Below, piece by piece: positions 1-9,280 of a stretch of DNA of 64,000 nt (the first letter of the stretch is position 1; each line of letters starts with the position of its first letter). The notes under the pieces were generated by a model. That model had not been told where the DNA came from and ran no database searches. It saw nothing but the letters and a program-made list of their open reading frames with translations. The DNA comes from Bog-473 sp963783965 (GTDB lineage: Bacteria > Actinomycetota > Acidimicrobiia > Acidimicrobiales > RAAP-2): contig CAWAPQ010000001.1 in the NCBI GenBank assembly GCA_963783965.1, positions 124,001-188,000 of the forward strand, written 5' to 3'. The position numbers were made by a program, and so were the translations under genes.

Positions 1-49
1 GGCCGGGGTGCTGGCCTAGTGCCGACGCCGATCGCCAAGCACTGATCCA

Positions 50-643
50 ATGGCCACTCCCCGCACAACGGCGCTGCTGTACGTCGAGTGCCAGCGTGGG
101 GTGATCGGCGATCTGTCCGTGCTGCCGGCGCTCGCCGAGGCCGCCCAGCCGGCTCTCGCCGCCATGGCCCGGCTCGCCACCGGTGCCCGCGACGCCGGCG
201 TGCAGGTTGTCCACCTGACTTATCTCCCGCTGGCGGGTGGCCGCTCGGCCAGCCAGCGTTCACCCCTCATGCGCGCCACCACGTCGACGGCGGCCTGGCG
301 GAACTCCGACGCCGCGCTCGAGATCGTGCCGGAGATCGGTCTCGGTCCGGACGACCTCGTGCTGCCACGGCACCAGGGCATCTCGCCGGTGCACCGGACC
401 GAGGTGCTCAGCGTGCTGCGCAACATGGCCGTAGAGGATGTCGTCGTGGCCGGCGTGTCGACCAACCTGGCTATCCCGCTCGTCGCCGTCGGTGCGGCCG
501 ACGAGGACTTCGGGGTCACCGTAGCCACGGACGCCACGGTCGGCACCCCGCCCCAGCACCACGCGTCGATGCTCCGGCACAGCCTCGCGTTCGTGGCCCG
601 GCTCGCCACCACCGACGAGCTACTGGCCGAGTGGTCGACCTGA
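50..643 (+). CDS. Isochorismatase-like hydrolase family protein with substituted catalytic residues
   Basis: The 197-residue length and alpha/beta pattern match single-domain isochorismatase-like (cysteine hydrolase) proteins. The family motif regions are recognisable: LLYVECQ near residue 10, LPRHQGIS near 105 and GVSTNLAIP near 140. In active members these carry the Asp-Lys-Cys triad. Here the Asp position reads Glu, the Lys region reads Arg-His, and the Cys position (normally TNxCV) reads Ala. The fold is supported, but amidase-type catalysis by the usual mechanism is doubtful. It may be a binding protein or use another chemistry. The ATG at 50 fits the start of the first beta strand. It is convergent with the aldehyde dehydrogenase gene, with only 10 bp between stops. 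Confidence 0.75.
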   Translation: MATPRTTALLYVECQRGVIGDLSVLPALAEAAQPALAAMARLATGARDAGVQVVHLTYLPLAGGRSASQRSPLMRATTSTAAWRNSDAALEIVPEIGLGPDDLVLPRHQGISPVHRTEVLSVLRNMAVEDVVVAGVSTNLAIPLVAVGAADEDFGVTVATDATVGTPPQHHASMLRHSLAFVARLATTDELLAEWST

Positions 644-653
644 CGTCGAGGAA

Positions 654-2126
654 TCAGCCCGGCCAGGCGATGGCCTTGGTCTCGAGATACTGCTCGAGGC
701 CCTCGATGCCGCACTGGCGGCCGATCCCGCTGTCCTTGTAGCCGCCGTAGGGCGAGTCGGCGCCGTACCAGAGGCCGCCGTTGACGCCGATGGAGCCGGT
801 CCGGATCCGCCGGGCGATGGCGGTCGCCCGCTCTTCCGACGCCGACACGACGCCGCCCGACAACCCGTAGTGGCTCTCGTTGGCGATGCGGACGGCGTCG
901 TCGTCGTCCTCGTAGGGGATCACGCACAGGACCGGTCCGAAGATCTCCTCCTGGGCGATGGTCATGGAGTTGTCGACGTCCACGAACAGCGTCGGCTCGA
1001 CGAACCAGCCCTTCGGCTGGTCGGCCGGACGCCCACCGCCGAAGACGAGCTTGGCACCCTCCTCTTGTCCCTTGGCGATGTAGCCCAGCACGCGCTCGCG
1101 CTGCTTGGCGCTCACGACCGGCCCCATGACGACGGCGTCGCTCGACGGGTCGCCGTACGGAACCCCGGCCATGCCGGCGGTGATGAGCTCCACGCCCTCG
1201 TCGTAACGGGAGCGGGGCAGCAGCAGACGCGTCTGCATGGCGCAGCCCTGGCCGGCGTGCACACACACCATGGCGGCCATCGGCACACTTGACGCGAAGT
1301 CGGCGTCGTCACAGACGATGAGGGCCGACTTGCCGCCGAGCTCCAGGAAGACCCGCTTCAGCGTGGCTGCGCCCTTCTCCATGATCCGCTTGCCCGTGGC
1401 GGTCGAGCCCGTGAACGAAATCAGGTCGACTTTGGGCGAGAGCGTCAGCTCCTCGCCGACCAGGTGATCGGCCGAGGTGACCACGTTCACGACGCCGGCC
1501 GGGATGTCCGTCTTCTCGGCGATGAGGCGCCCGAGCCGGGTGGCGTTCCACGGTGTGTCGGGCGCGGGCTTGATGATCGTCGTATTGCCGGTGGCCAGAA
1601 TCGGGCCCAGCTTGTTGAGCGTGACCTCCAGCGGGTAGTTCCACGGCACGATGGAGCCGATCACGCCCATCGGCTCCTTTATAACGCCGCGCCGGCTCTT
1701 CATCCCCATCATCTCGGAGTCGGGGAGCGACCGCTCCCACTGGAACTCGTCGATCATCTTGGTCGGCCAACCCAGCGCCTCGTCGATCGGCCAGTCGACC
1801 TGCGCCGCGAAGGTCATCATGCGCGGCGATCCGACTTCCGCGATGATCTCGTCGCGGTAGGCCTCCCGCTCGGCCTCCAGGGCGGACTGCAGCTGCTCGA
1901 GGCAGCGCTTGCGCAGCGCGTGATTCGTGGACCAGTCGGTCTCGTCGAAGGCCCGGCGAGCGGCGTCGATGGCCCGCTGCATGTCGGCAGCCGAGGCATC
2001 GGCCACCTCGCCGAGCACCTCTTCGGTGGCCGGATTGACGTTGTCGAACCGCTTGCCCGACGCCGCTTCCACCAGCTCGCCGTCGATGAGCATGCGCACT
2101 TCGCCGGCACCACGTTGGTCGGTCAT
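654..2126 (-). CDS. NAD(P)+-dependent aldehyde dehydrogenase family protein
   Basis: This 490-residue protein has the usual length of the aldehyde dehydrogenase superfamily. It shows the substrate-channel and cofactor signatures: PWNYPLE, the ELGGKSA block with the general-base Glu, and GQGCAMQTR with the catalytic Cys. It should oxidise an aldehyde to a carboxylate in the cytosol, but the substrate cannot be read from sequence. The start at 2126 (MTDQRG) follows a clear AGGAAGGGG ribosome site. The reading frame stays open further upstream, but that stretch looks like non-coding shadow. The gene is divergent from the DGPF gene across about 210 bp and stands alone as a transcription unit. Confidence 0.9.
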   Translation of the reverse strand: MTDQRGAGEVRMLIDGELVEAASGKRFDNVNPATEEVLGEVADASAADMQRAIDAARRAFDETDWSTNHALRKRCLEQLQSALEAEREAYRDEIIAEVGSPRMMTFAAQVDWPIDEALGWPTKMIDEFQWERSLPDSEMMGMKSRRGVIKEPMGVIGSIVPWNYPLEVTLNKLGPILATGNTTIIKPAPDTPWNATRLGRLIAEKTDIPAGVVNVVTSADHLVGEELTLSPKVDLISFTGSTATGKRIMEKGAATLKRVFLELGGKSALIVCDDADFASSVPMAAMVCVHAGQGCAMQTRLLLPRSRYDEGVELITAGMAGVPYGDPSSDAVVMGPVVSAKQRERVLGYIAKGQEEGAKLVFGGGRPADQPKGWFVEPTLFVDVDNSMTIAQEEIFGPVLCVIPYEDDDDAVRIANESHYGLSGGVVSASEERATAIARRIRTGSIGVNGGLWYGADSPYGGYKDSGIGRQCGIEGLEQYLETKAIAWPG

Positions 2127-2339
2127 GCTGAGCCCCTTCCTCTGGAATCCCCGGGGCGAGACTACGGAAGGGGCGCCGCGGAGGGCAAGGTGACGAGCCG
2201 GGAGCCGCCGCCGCGGTTGCGCCCATCGCACTGGTCCCCAAAATTCTTCGGAGACCATGTCGATTCCGCGCCATCCCGTTCGACGCTCTGCCAGAGTGAG
2301 GCGAAAGACGCTTCCGCCGAGAGAAGAAGGAGCACCACC

Positions 2340-2678
2340 ATGCGGTTCTTGGGCTACACCCTGGCCAACGAAGCGGACACACCGACGGAGCCCCCTCGTC
2401 CCGAGCTGTACGAGGAGATGGGCAAGTTCGTCGAGGAGGCGGTCAATGCCGGCGTGATCGTCGCCACGGGTGGCATCGCCCCCACAGCCGAAGGCGCCAA
2501 GGTCACGCTGAAGGACGGTGAGTTCAGCATCGTCGACGGGCCGTTCACCGAGGCCAAGGAGCTGGTTGGCGGCTGGGCCCTCATGGAGTGCCGGGACCGG
2601 GACGAGGCGATTGAGTGGACCAAGCGCTTCCTGAGTGTCCTCGGCGCGGGCGAATGCCGCGTCCGCCCGGTCATGTGA
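2340..2678 (+). CDS. YCII-related DGPF-domain protein, partner of ECF42 sigma
   Basis: A 112-residue protein with the diagnostic motif VDGPFTEAKE and the following GGWALMEC of the DGPF/YCII-like fold, a dimeric alpha-beta barrel with a putative active site. AGAAGGAG sits just upstream of the ATG at 2340. Genes of this family are known to sit beside ECF42 sigma factors, and here the sigma gene starts 44 bp downstream on the same strand. That supports a functional pair. The reaction is not known. In the family it is thought to be a target or input of the sigma factor rather than a classical anti-sigma factor. Confidence 0.88.
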   Translation: MRFLGYTLANEADTPTEPPRPELYEEMGKFVEEAVNAGVIVATGGIAPTAEGAKVTLKDGEFSIVDGPFTEAKELVGGWALMECRDRDEAIEWTKRFLSVLGAGECRVRPVM

Positions 2679-2722
2679 CCGCACCGGCCACAGGGCCAGG
2701 ACCGGGTGGTTGAATCGGTGGC

Positions 2723-4045
2723 ATGCCGGCTGCCGATTCGACCGCCTCCGTCGAGGCCGTCTTCCGGTTGGAGTTCCCCCGCGTCGTCGCCACCCTGGCG
2801 GCCTTCGTCGGCGACATCGGGTTGGCCGAGGACCTGGCCCAGGACGCCTTGGTCGACGCACTGGCCCAGTGGCCCCGTGACGGCGCTCCCCGCAACCCTG
2901 GTGCGTGGCTCACCACCGTGGGCAAGCGGAAGGCGGTCGACCTCTTCCGGCGCAACCGCACGCTGCGGGAGAAGTACACCCAGCTGGGCCGGGAGCTGGA
3001 GAGGGCGGTCACGCTGCCGGATGGCGACATGGACTTCGACCCGGAATCGAAGGAGGAGATCGCCGACGACCGCCTGCGGCTGATGTTCGTGTCATGCCAC
3101 CAGGTGCTGCCGGTCCCCGCTCGAACGGCACTCACCCTCCGTCTGGTCGGGGGGTTGACCGTCCGCGAGATCGCCCGCGCCTATGTGGTGCCGGAGTCGA
3201 CGATCGCGCAGCGCATCGTCCGCGCCAAGAAGACAATCGCCGATGCAGGGGTGCCCTTCGAGGTCCCGGAGGGAAGCGACAGGACTGCCCGCCTGGCCTC
3301 GGTGCTCGAGGTGATCTACCTCATCTTCAACGAGGGATACTCGGCCACCTCCGGAGAGGACTGGCTGCGCCCCGAGCTCTGTGCGGAAGCCCTCCGCCTC
3401 GGCCGGGTGCTGGCCGCCCTCACACGGACAGAGCCCGAAGTCCTCGGCCTCGTCGCGTTGATGGAGTTCCAGTCGTCGCGGCTGCGCGCCCGTATCGGGC
3501 CCACGGGGACACCCGTCCTCCTGCTCGATCAGGATCGCCGGACCTGGGACCGGCTCCACATCGGTCGCGGCGAAGACGCCCTGGCCCGCGCCACCTCACT
3601 TGGAGAACCCCGCGGGCCCTACACGCTGCAAGCGGAGATCGCCGCCTGCCACGCCCGCGTCTTTCGCGCCGAGGAGACCGACTGGCACGAGCTCGTCGCG
3701 CTCTACGGCGAGCTCGCACGCACGGCTCCGTCGCCCATCGTCGAGCTCAACCGCGCGGTCGCCGTCTCCATGGCCTCGGGTCCGGAGGTCGCGCTCGACC
3801 TCGTCGACCAGCTGGTGGAGACGGGCACGCTGGAGCGGTACCAACTTCTCCTGAGCGTAAGGGGCGACCTGCTCGACCGGCTCCGACGCCCGGCCGAGGC
3901 CGCAATCGAGTTCGACCGGGCCGCCGCCCTGGCCACCAACACCCGGGAACGTACCTTGTCCGAGGAGCGAGCCCGCGCCTGCCGCGCGCGGGCTGCGAGC
4001 GTCGAGGCGTCGTCGACGCTCACGAAGCCCGACGGGGCCTCCTGA
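2723..4045 (+). CDS. ECF42-type RNA polymerase sigma factor with long C-terminal extension
   Basis: This 440-residue protein has sigma-2 (residues about 10-80, with LAQDALVDAL and GAWLTTVGKRKAVD) and sigma-4 (about 110-165, with LTLRLVGGLTVREIARAY) domains. A further ~260-residue helical TPR-like extension follows, including LIFNEGYSAT, LCAEALRLGR and ELNRAVAVSM. That extension defines the ECF42/SigJ-like class, in which it replaces an anti-sigma factor in controlling activity. It is co-directional with the DGPF gene, which is typical of the group. Its stop overlaps the tail of the convergent VirB4-VirD4 fusion gene by 26 bp. Confidence 0.92.
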   Translation: MPAADSTASVEAVFRLEFPRVVATLAAFVGDIGLAEDLAQDALVDALAQWPRDGAPRNPGAWLTTVGKRKAVDLFRRNRTLREKYTQLGRELERAVTLPDGDMDFDPESKEEIADDRLRLMFVSCHQVLPVPARTALTLRLVGGLTVREIARAYVVPESTIAQRIVRAKKTIADAGVPFEVPEGSDRTARLASVLEVIYLIFNEGYSATSGEDWLRPELCAEALRLGRVLAALTRTEPEVLGLVALMEFQSSRLRARIGPTGTPVLLLDQDRRTWDRLHIGRGEDALARATSLGEPRGPYTLQAEIAACHARVFRAEETDWHELVALYGELARTAPSPIVELNRAVAVSMASGPEVALDLVDQLVETGTLERYQLLLSVRGDLLDRLRRPAEAAIEFDRAAALATNTRERTLSEERARACRARAASVEASSTLTKPDGAS

Positions 4046-6767
4046 ACCGCATCCATCGCCGGCCGCCGCGCCCCCACCACGGTCGTAACTGCAGCCGCGC
4101 GGGAGGCAACGTCCCGTAGACCAGGACGGCACGACCATGCGCCATGCAACGGAGGGCCTCGGGTGGCAGCAACCGGCGCGGCGCCGTTGTCGAGGTCGTC
4201 GAACGACGACCGGCGGGGTCTCGCGTCACCGACGGCTGTTGGGCTTCCTCGTCACCGATGAGGCGGCTGGCGTAGTCAAGCGTGTCGGGATCGGCGATAC
4301 CGGGCAAGAAGAGCTTCGCCCGGTGGTTGTTGAGCACGGTCGGTGCCCGTGCACCGTAGCGACCCCTGACCTGTGCCAAGTCCTGCCAGACCGTGACGAT
4401 CTGAATCCCGTGCGACGCGCAGGTCGCCGCCAACCCGTCGAGCTCGGGGAGCGGGGCGATGTGGGCCGCCTCGTCGAGCACCACCAGGAGGGGCGGGTCC
4501 AGCGGACGACCCGATTTCGTGGCCACGGCGAACGCACGCGACAACACCGCCTGTGTCAGCGCGGTGAAGTACCCGCGCAGGCGGCGCTGGTCATGGGCGG
4601 GCGCGCAGAGGTACAGCGTGTGCGGGCCGTGCAGAAGATGGTCCGGCTCGAAGGTGCCGACCGTCGGTGGCCCGGGCGGCGGGTGGGCGAAAGGGGCGAG
4701 CACCGTCTCGGTCGTGGTGTAGATGGAGCTGCGGGTCCGTTCGTCGCGACACCAGGTCGCCTCCGCCGCATGGAGGACCTCGGGCGGGGCGGAGCGCTCG
4801 AGGATCGCCGCCACTTCGCCGACTTCCTGCGTGTCCACCCAGCGGACCACGTCGGCCATGGTGCGACGGTCCAGCGCCGCCGCGACGAACAGCGGGGCCA
4901 GGAGCTTGGCTGCGGTGGCGTACCAGAACTCCCCGTCGGCGGTCGTGCCCGCACCCCTCGCCGCCTCACACAGCTCGGCGGCGGCCCGGCAGGCCTCACG
5001 CCATTGCCCGCAGCCCGTGAGAGGTGACCAGCTGCTGGCCCGCGCCGCCGTGGAGCCTGTCGGGTCGATGCACCACACCTGGCCCAGACGCGTCCGCGTC
5101 CCCAATGTGTGCCGGAGCAGATCACTCTTGACGCTGGCGGCCACGACGGGCCCCTGCCAGCCCAAAATGGCGGGAACGGCCAGACAGGTGGTCTTCCCGC
5201 TTTGGGTGGGACCGACCACGACCAGGGACTGCGCCGTCTCGGCTGCCAGGCCCTTCGACCTCGCCACACCGGGCACCTCGCCGAGTAGGAGTCGGCCGGC
5301 AGGTGCTGCGTCGGCGGCGACGAGCAGAGGGCGCAGGTCGCGTCGCTTGGCCCAACGGGCCCCCCTCGGTGCCTTTCGGTGGCCCCGCTCCGTCCATCCC
5401 CCTCCCGTCTGCGAGATGCCGGCCAGCAACGCGCCACCGAGGCCGAGCGGCAAGGCGAGCGACAGCAATCCCGTCACGCTGAGTGCGCCGTCATGGCCGC
5501 GTCGGTATCCACGATGGAGCGTTCCGTCGCGCTCGAGACGGTGCTGCACGAGAAAGGAGCGCTGACCCACCTTCCACAGTGCGATGCCCCGCCGGAGTTG
5601 CGGGAGCAGATCCGTCTCGGTGGCGGACAACGAGAGCAATTCCGCCGCGGCCTCGAGCTCACCCGGCGACTGCGCGTACACCACACGGGTCTCCGAATCC
5701 GACAGGAGCCCCTGCGCCAGCGCCACTTGCTCGGAATCCGACGCGCCCACCGAGCGGAGGTCCGAGACCCGGTGCAACACGGCGACATTCGAGACGCCGA
5801 AGGCGCGGGAGAGCTTCCAGGATGATTGCAGCCAACGCGCCACGCCCAAATTCGAGAGGATCGCCCAGGCCTCGTCCACCACGAGGAAGAAACGACCCCG
5901 CTCTGGCGGGACACCGTTCGCAGAGACCGCCGTCCGCGCCAGTGCCGCTTGCAACCAGGCGGTGGCGCACGCCATCAGGACGCCGAGGGCGGCCGACGAG
6001 TACAGCGCCGACAAGTCGAGGACGACGAGCGGTGAGGAGAGGTCCAAACCGGGGGTCGTCGGTCCGTCGAACATCCCGCGGAGGTCGCCGTGCACGAGCC
6101 GACGCAACTCCAACGCGACGTCCCGTCCGTCCTCAAGGAGATCGCGCCGTTCTGTGCGCAACGAGCGGGCGGCATCTGCGGTCGGCGTGAGCAGAGCTTC
6201 GACAACCACGGGCACCGTGGGCACCGCGACTGATCGCGTCGACTCGGCCAGGGCCGCGCCGAGCGCTGCCCGCTCGCGGGGCACCAGTCCGCGTCCGAGA
6301 CAGGCACTGGCGAGGGAGGAGAGCAACTCCATCCTCCGACGCCCGCCGGCGTCCGGCCCCGCGGCAGCGTCGACGTCGGGACCCGGGTCGAGCGGATTGA
6401 GGCGGATGGCACCACCCGGACGCAGCGCCACGGGCCGGACACCCCACGCGTCAGCGAGGTCGCGGTACTCGCCCTTGGGGTCGACGACCCAGGCCCGGCG
6501 CCCGAACACGGCCTGACGCCACAGGAAGGACTTGACGAAGGCGCTCTTTCCACGGCCGATCTGCCCGAACACCACCATGTTGGGATTGGACACCACCCCG
6601 GCCGCGTAGAGCTCGAAAGGGTCGAAGACGAAGGAGCCGCCCAACAGGTCGTCGCCGATGACGACGCCACGTCGACCGAGGCCCGCCTCCGCAATGAACG
6701 GGTACGCCGCGCCGAGGTTCCGCGTGGTCACCTGGTGGGCCGGGACACGCGGCATTCGTTCCCTCAT
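4020..6767 (-). CDS. VirB4-type ATPase fused to VirD4/TraG-type coupling ATPase
   Basis: One uninterrupted frame of about 915 residues holds two P-loop ATPases. The first has Walker A GQIGRGKS near residue 68, Walker B FFLVVDEAW near 297, and the LSRAFG/QLRRGIALW features of the C-terminal VirB4 ATPase. A hydrophobic segment follows near 430-450. The second starts with the GARWAKRRDL entry typical of VirD4/TraG proteins, then Walker A GPTQSGKT near 520 and Walker B LLVVLDEAAH near 763. VirB4 powers pilus or channel assembly and VirD4 recruits substrate. In other actinobacteria these are normally two adjacent genes. The start is uncertain: ATG 6767 is chosen, but the frame stays open to 6860 and no strong ribosome site is seen. 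Confidence 0.88.
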   Translation of the reverse strand: MRERMPRVPAHQVTTRNLGAAYPFIAEAGLGRRGVVIGDDLLGGSFVFDPFELYAAGVVSNPNMVVFGQIGRGKSAFVKSFLWRQAVFGRRAWVVDPKGEYRDLADAWGVRPVALRPGGAIRLNPLDPGPDVDAAAGPDAGGRRRMELLSSLASACLGRGLVPRERAALGAALAESTRSVAVPTVPVVVEALLTPTADAARSLRTERRDLLEDGRDVALELRRLVHGDLRGMFDGPTTPGLDLSSPLVVLDLSALYSSAALGVLMACATAWLQAALARTAVSANGVPPERGRFFLVVDEAWAILSNLGVARWLQSSWKLSRAFGVSNVAVLHRVSDLRSVGASDSEQVALAQGLLSDSETRVVYAQSPGELEAAAELLSLSATETDLLPQLRRGIALWKVGQRSFLVQHRLERDGTLHRGYRRGHDGALSVTGLLSLALPLGLGGALLAGISQTGGGWTERGHRKAPRGARWAKRRDLRPLLVAADAAPAGRLLLGEVPGVARSKGLAAETAQSLVVVGPTQSGKTTCLAVPAILGWQGPVVAASVKSDLLRHTLGTRTRLGQVWCIDPTGSTAARASSWSPLTGCGQWREACRAAAELCEAARGAGTTADGEFWYATAAKLLAPLFVAAALDRRTMADVVRWVDTQEVGEVAAILERSAPPEVLHAAEATWCRDERTRSSIYTTTETVLAPFAHPPPGPPTVGTFEPDHLLHGPHTLYLCAPAHDQRRLRGYFTALTQAVLSRAFAVATKSGRPLDPPLLVVLDEAAHIAPLPELDGLAATCASHGIQIVTVWQDLAQVRGRYGARAPTVLNNHRAKLFLPGIADPDTLDYASRLIGDEEAQQPSVTRDPAGRRSTTSTTAPRRLLPPEALRCMAHGRAVLVYGTLPPARLQLRPWWGRGGRRWMRFRRPRRAS

Positions 6768-6858
6768 GGCGGGTGAACGGTCGCCCTCGTCGGCCGGCCG
6801 CTCCGTTACGTTGACGGAACCGCGACCATCACACCTGTCGCGGGGAAGATGGAGACGC

Positions 6859-7545
6859 ATGAGCCAGGATCATCCACCCCCTCCTCTCGTGGTGACCCTG
6901 GCCGCGCTGACGGTCGTCAGTGGTTTCGTCGACGCTGTGAGCTTCCTCGGTCTTGGTCATGTCTTCACGGCCAACATGACCGGCAACGTGGTGCTGATCG
7001 GGTTCGCCGCTGCTGGTGCGCCCGGCTTCTCCGTTGCGGCCAGCCTCAGTGCCGTCGGGGCCTTCCTCGTCGGCGCCGTTGCCGGTGGCCGCCTCGCCCA
7101 GAGGGTGCGCCCGCCCAGAAACCTGCTCCTGGTCGCCATGGTGATCGAAGCGTCCTGTACGACGGCGGCCGCGATCGTCGCCGGCACCGTCCCGGGCGTC
7201 GGCTCCGGGTGGCCCCGCTACGCCGTCATCGCGCTTCTGGCCGGTGCCATCGGTCTTCGCAACTCTGCTGTCCGCCGCATGGGCGTCCCCGACATGTCCA
7301 CCACGGTGCTGACGAGCACCTTGACGGGGCTGGCATCCGGCTCGCGGCTGGCCGGCGGCTCCAACCCGCACGCACGGCTCGGGACGACGTCGGTCCTCTC
7401 CATGTTCGGAGGTGCCTTGGTCGGAGCCATCCTCGTGCTGCACGCGGGGGCGACCTGGTCCCTCGGCATCGCTGCAGGCCTCGTGGCGGCGACCGCCTTC
7501 TACTTCTCTCGAGCTGCTCCGCTCGAACTGGGCCTGGCCGGATAG
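6859..7545 (+). CDS. DUF1275 (YoaK-like) integral membrane protein
   Basis: A 228-residue protein with about six hydrophobic segments. It carries the family signature near the N-terminus: SGFVDAVSFLGLGHVFTANMTGNVV, seen as a GFVDA block followed by TANMTGN. DUF1275 proteins are inner-membrane proteins of unknown transport role. The ATG at 6859 follows GGAGA, and an open frame upstream has no support. It is divergent from the VirB4-VirD4 fusion and convergent with the GH26-like gene, so it sits as an unrelated gene inside the type IV secretion-like locus. Confidence 0.85.
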   Translation: MSQDHPPPPLVVTLAALTVVSGFVDAVSFLGLGHVFTANMTGNVVLIGFAAAGAPGFSVAASLSAVGAFLVGAVAGGRLAQRVRPPRNLLLVAMVIEASCTTAAAIVAGTVPGVGSGWPRYAVIALLAGAIGLRNSAVRRMGVPDMSTTVLTSTLTGLASGSRLAGGSNPHARLGTTSVLSMFGGALVGAILVLHAGATWSLGIAAGLVAATAFYFSRAAPLELGLAG

Positions 7546-7604
7546 CCCCCGCCCTCCCGGCCGACGTCGGCCCTGGGCAACCGGGACGGCCGGGCACCAC
7601 ACCG

Positions 7605-9086
7605 TCACCGCGCGAAGAAGACGGACCGCTTCCGTAGTGTGATGCCCCGTACCTTCGAAGTGCTGGCGATGAAGTTGCCATCCCCCTCGTAGGCGACCCT
7701 GACGAAGTAGGGCGCCGCCGTCGACGACGCTGCACCAAAGACACACGATGCCGTCGCGGCCTGCAGTGGCGCGGTCGCACCGTCTCGGCAACGGATGGCT
7801 CGCCCCGTCTTGTCCCACAGCGCGAAGTTCACCGTGCCCGTGGGCGTGCCCGCTGCCGCTGACCGTCCCTGCACGGTCGCAGTGACCTGCACGCGCTTCC
7901 CTGGCAACAAGGTGGGGTTGACCCGGACGCTCGTCCGCGAGTTGCCCCGGGCAACGGGCTGGACGCCACCGGCCGCCGCCGGATCCGCCGCAGAGACCCC
8001 GTTCCCGCCGCCGCCGTCCCCCGCAACCGTTGCCGCTGGGAGCCCGAAGTCACTGACGAACGCCGCGTCGCTCAGAGGATTGGCGGTCGGGCTGATCCGG
8101 CTCCTATTGAACTGCCAGTACGTCGCCTCGTACACGTTGTTCCGGTTGATCCACTGCGCCATGGCGTTGATGAAGGTCGGGTCATCGCCGCCCCCGAGCT
8201 CCTCATCGACGTACGTGCCATTGAGGTCAGTCGGGCTCGACGCCGCCAGACCCCATTCCGGCAGCGCAACGGGCTTTCCTTGGGCGGCGGCGAACTTGGC
8301 GAGCCAGCGCAACCCGTTCGGTTGCGTGAGAAGCGTACGGAACTCTTCCTGTTGGCACGCCGCCCCGTTGCAGTCGGACGCGCCGTAGTTGCCCCACGCC
8401 TGGTCGTAGAGGTCGAGGCCGATGAGGTCGACGTACGCGTTCCCGGGGTAGTAGTCCGCAAGGTCGTCCGTGCCGCCGGCATTCGGATTCCATTCGAACG
8501 TGAAGTTCTGACCCGCCACGGAACGCATGGTGTCGACGATCTGCCGCCAGTAGCCGATGAACGTGGCCGCTTGACCGACGGCCGCCCACGGGAACCACCC
8601 GGCGTTGAACTCCCAGCCGAGACGGACGATCGAATTCGCCTGGCCGCCCGCCACCATGTCCCGGGCCAATTTCCGGAAGTAGGAGTTGTATGCCCCTGCC
8701 GCCCCCTGTTGCAGGCTGTCCCCGCTGGTCGAGGTCGCACCCGGGGAGGAAGAGTACGGAAGTATCGGAACACCCCAGATCATGGTGAAGCCCGAGCCCT
8801 TCCAAGCCGCCATGTAGGACGGCGCCGTCCTCAGGAGGGCGGACCAGGAATCCCCGTCCAAGAAGTCCATGGCGAAGCTCGGCCGCTGACCGATGGCCCG
8901 GCCAAACGCGCTGACACGACCTGGGGACTGGTAGCCGACGTAGACCCCCAGGGTGTTCACGCTGACGGACGGTGCAGCAGCTCCCGCCGGCGCCGGCGCG
9001 CCGACGATTGTCAGCGCCACGGTCAGCGTCATTGAGACGACGAACGTGCCTCGACTGACTCGAGACCGCTGCAACAGCCGGAACAT
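7605..9086 (-). CDS. Secreted GH26-like glycosidase with C-terminal Ig-like domain
   Basis: This 493-residue protein begins with a signal peptide (basic start, hydrophobic stretch, cleavage near AGAAAP). A (beta/alpha)8 catalytic domain follows, resembling the beta-mannanase-like clan A group. GWEFNAGW carries the likely acid/base Glu (about residue 158) and LPEWGLA the likely nucleophile Glu (about 276). WNPNAGG and YWQFNRS are also family-like. The last ~110 residues look like a bacterial Ig-like domain (VTATVQGR, GTPTGTVNF). ATG 9086 has GAGGG at good spacing, better than a TTG two codons upstream. It follows the sulfatase on the same strand, which suggests joint action on a sulfated polysaccharide. 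Substrate is inferred only. Confidence 0.8.
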   Translation of the reverse strand: MFRLLQRSRVSRGTFVVSMTLTVALTIVGAPAPAGAAAPSVSVNTLGVYVGYQSPGRVSAFGRAIGQRPSFAMDFLDGDSWSALLRTAPSYMAAWKGSGFTMIWGVPILPYSSSPGATSTSGDSLQQGAAGAYNSYFRKLARDMVAGGQANSIVRLGWEFNAGWFPWAAVGQAATFIGYWRQIVDTMRSVAGQNFTFEWNPNAGGTDDLADYYPGNAYVDLIGLDLYDQAWGNYGASDCNGAACQQEEFRTLLTQPNGLRWLAKFAAAQGKPVALPEWGLAASSPTDLNGTYVDEELGGGDDPTFINAMAQWINRNNVYEATYWQFNRSRISPTANPLSDAAFVSDFGLPAATVAGDGGGGNGVSAADPAAAGGVQPVARGNSRTSVRVNPTLLPGKRVQVTATVQGRSAAAGTPTGTVNFALWDKTGRAIRCRDGATAPLQAATASCVFGAASSTAAPYFVRVAYEGDGNFIASTSKVRGITLRKRSVFFAR

Positions 9087-9280
9087 GCGCAAAGACCCTC
9101 TTTGCTCGGTGAGGTCATGGTGTCCGAATGGAGACGGGACCCGCGCAACTTACCTGCGAAGAACGGGACATTTGGTTCACGCGAGGTCTTAGGGGCAGGT
9201 TCCTTCTTCTTGGACCTCCGCCCCATCACCCGGCCGACACCCGCGACCGCCGACCATCGCCGACCGCCGCCGAGGACCGT

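Noticed and set aside
2905..4119. Long overlapping frame antisense or out of phase with the sigma gene
   Set aside because: Arg/Pro/Ala-rich composition typical of GC-rich shadow frames; the sigma factor frame explains the region.
9029..9229. 66-codon minus-strand frame upstream of the GH26-like gene
   Set aside because: It overlaps the signal-peptide region of the glycosidase in another frame and has no ribosome site or family match.
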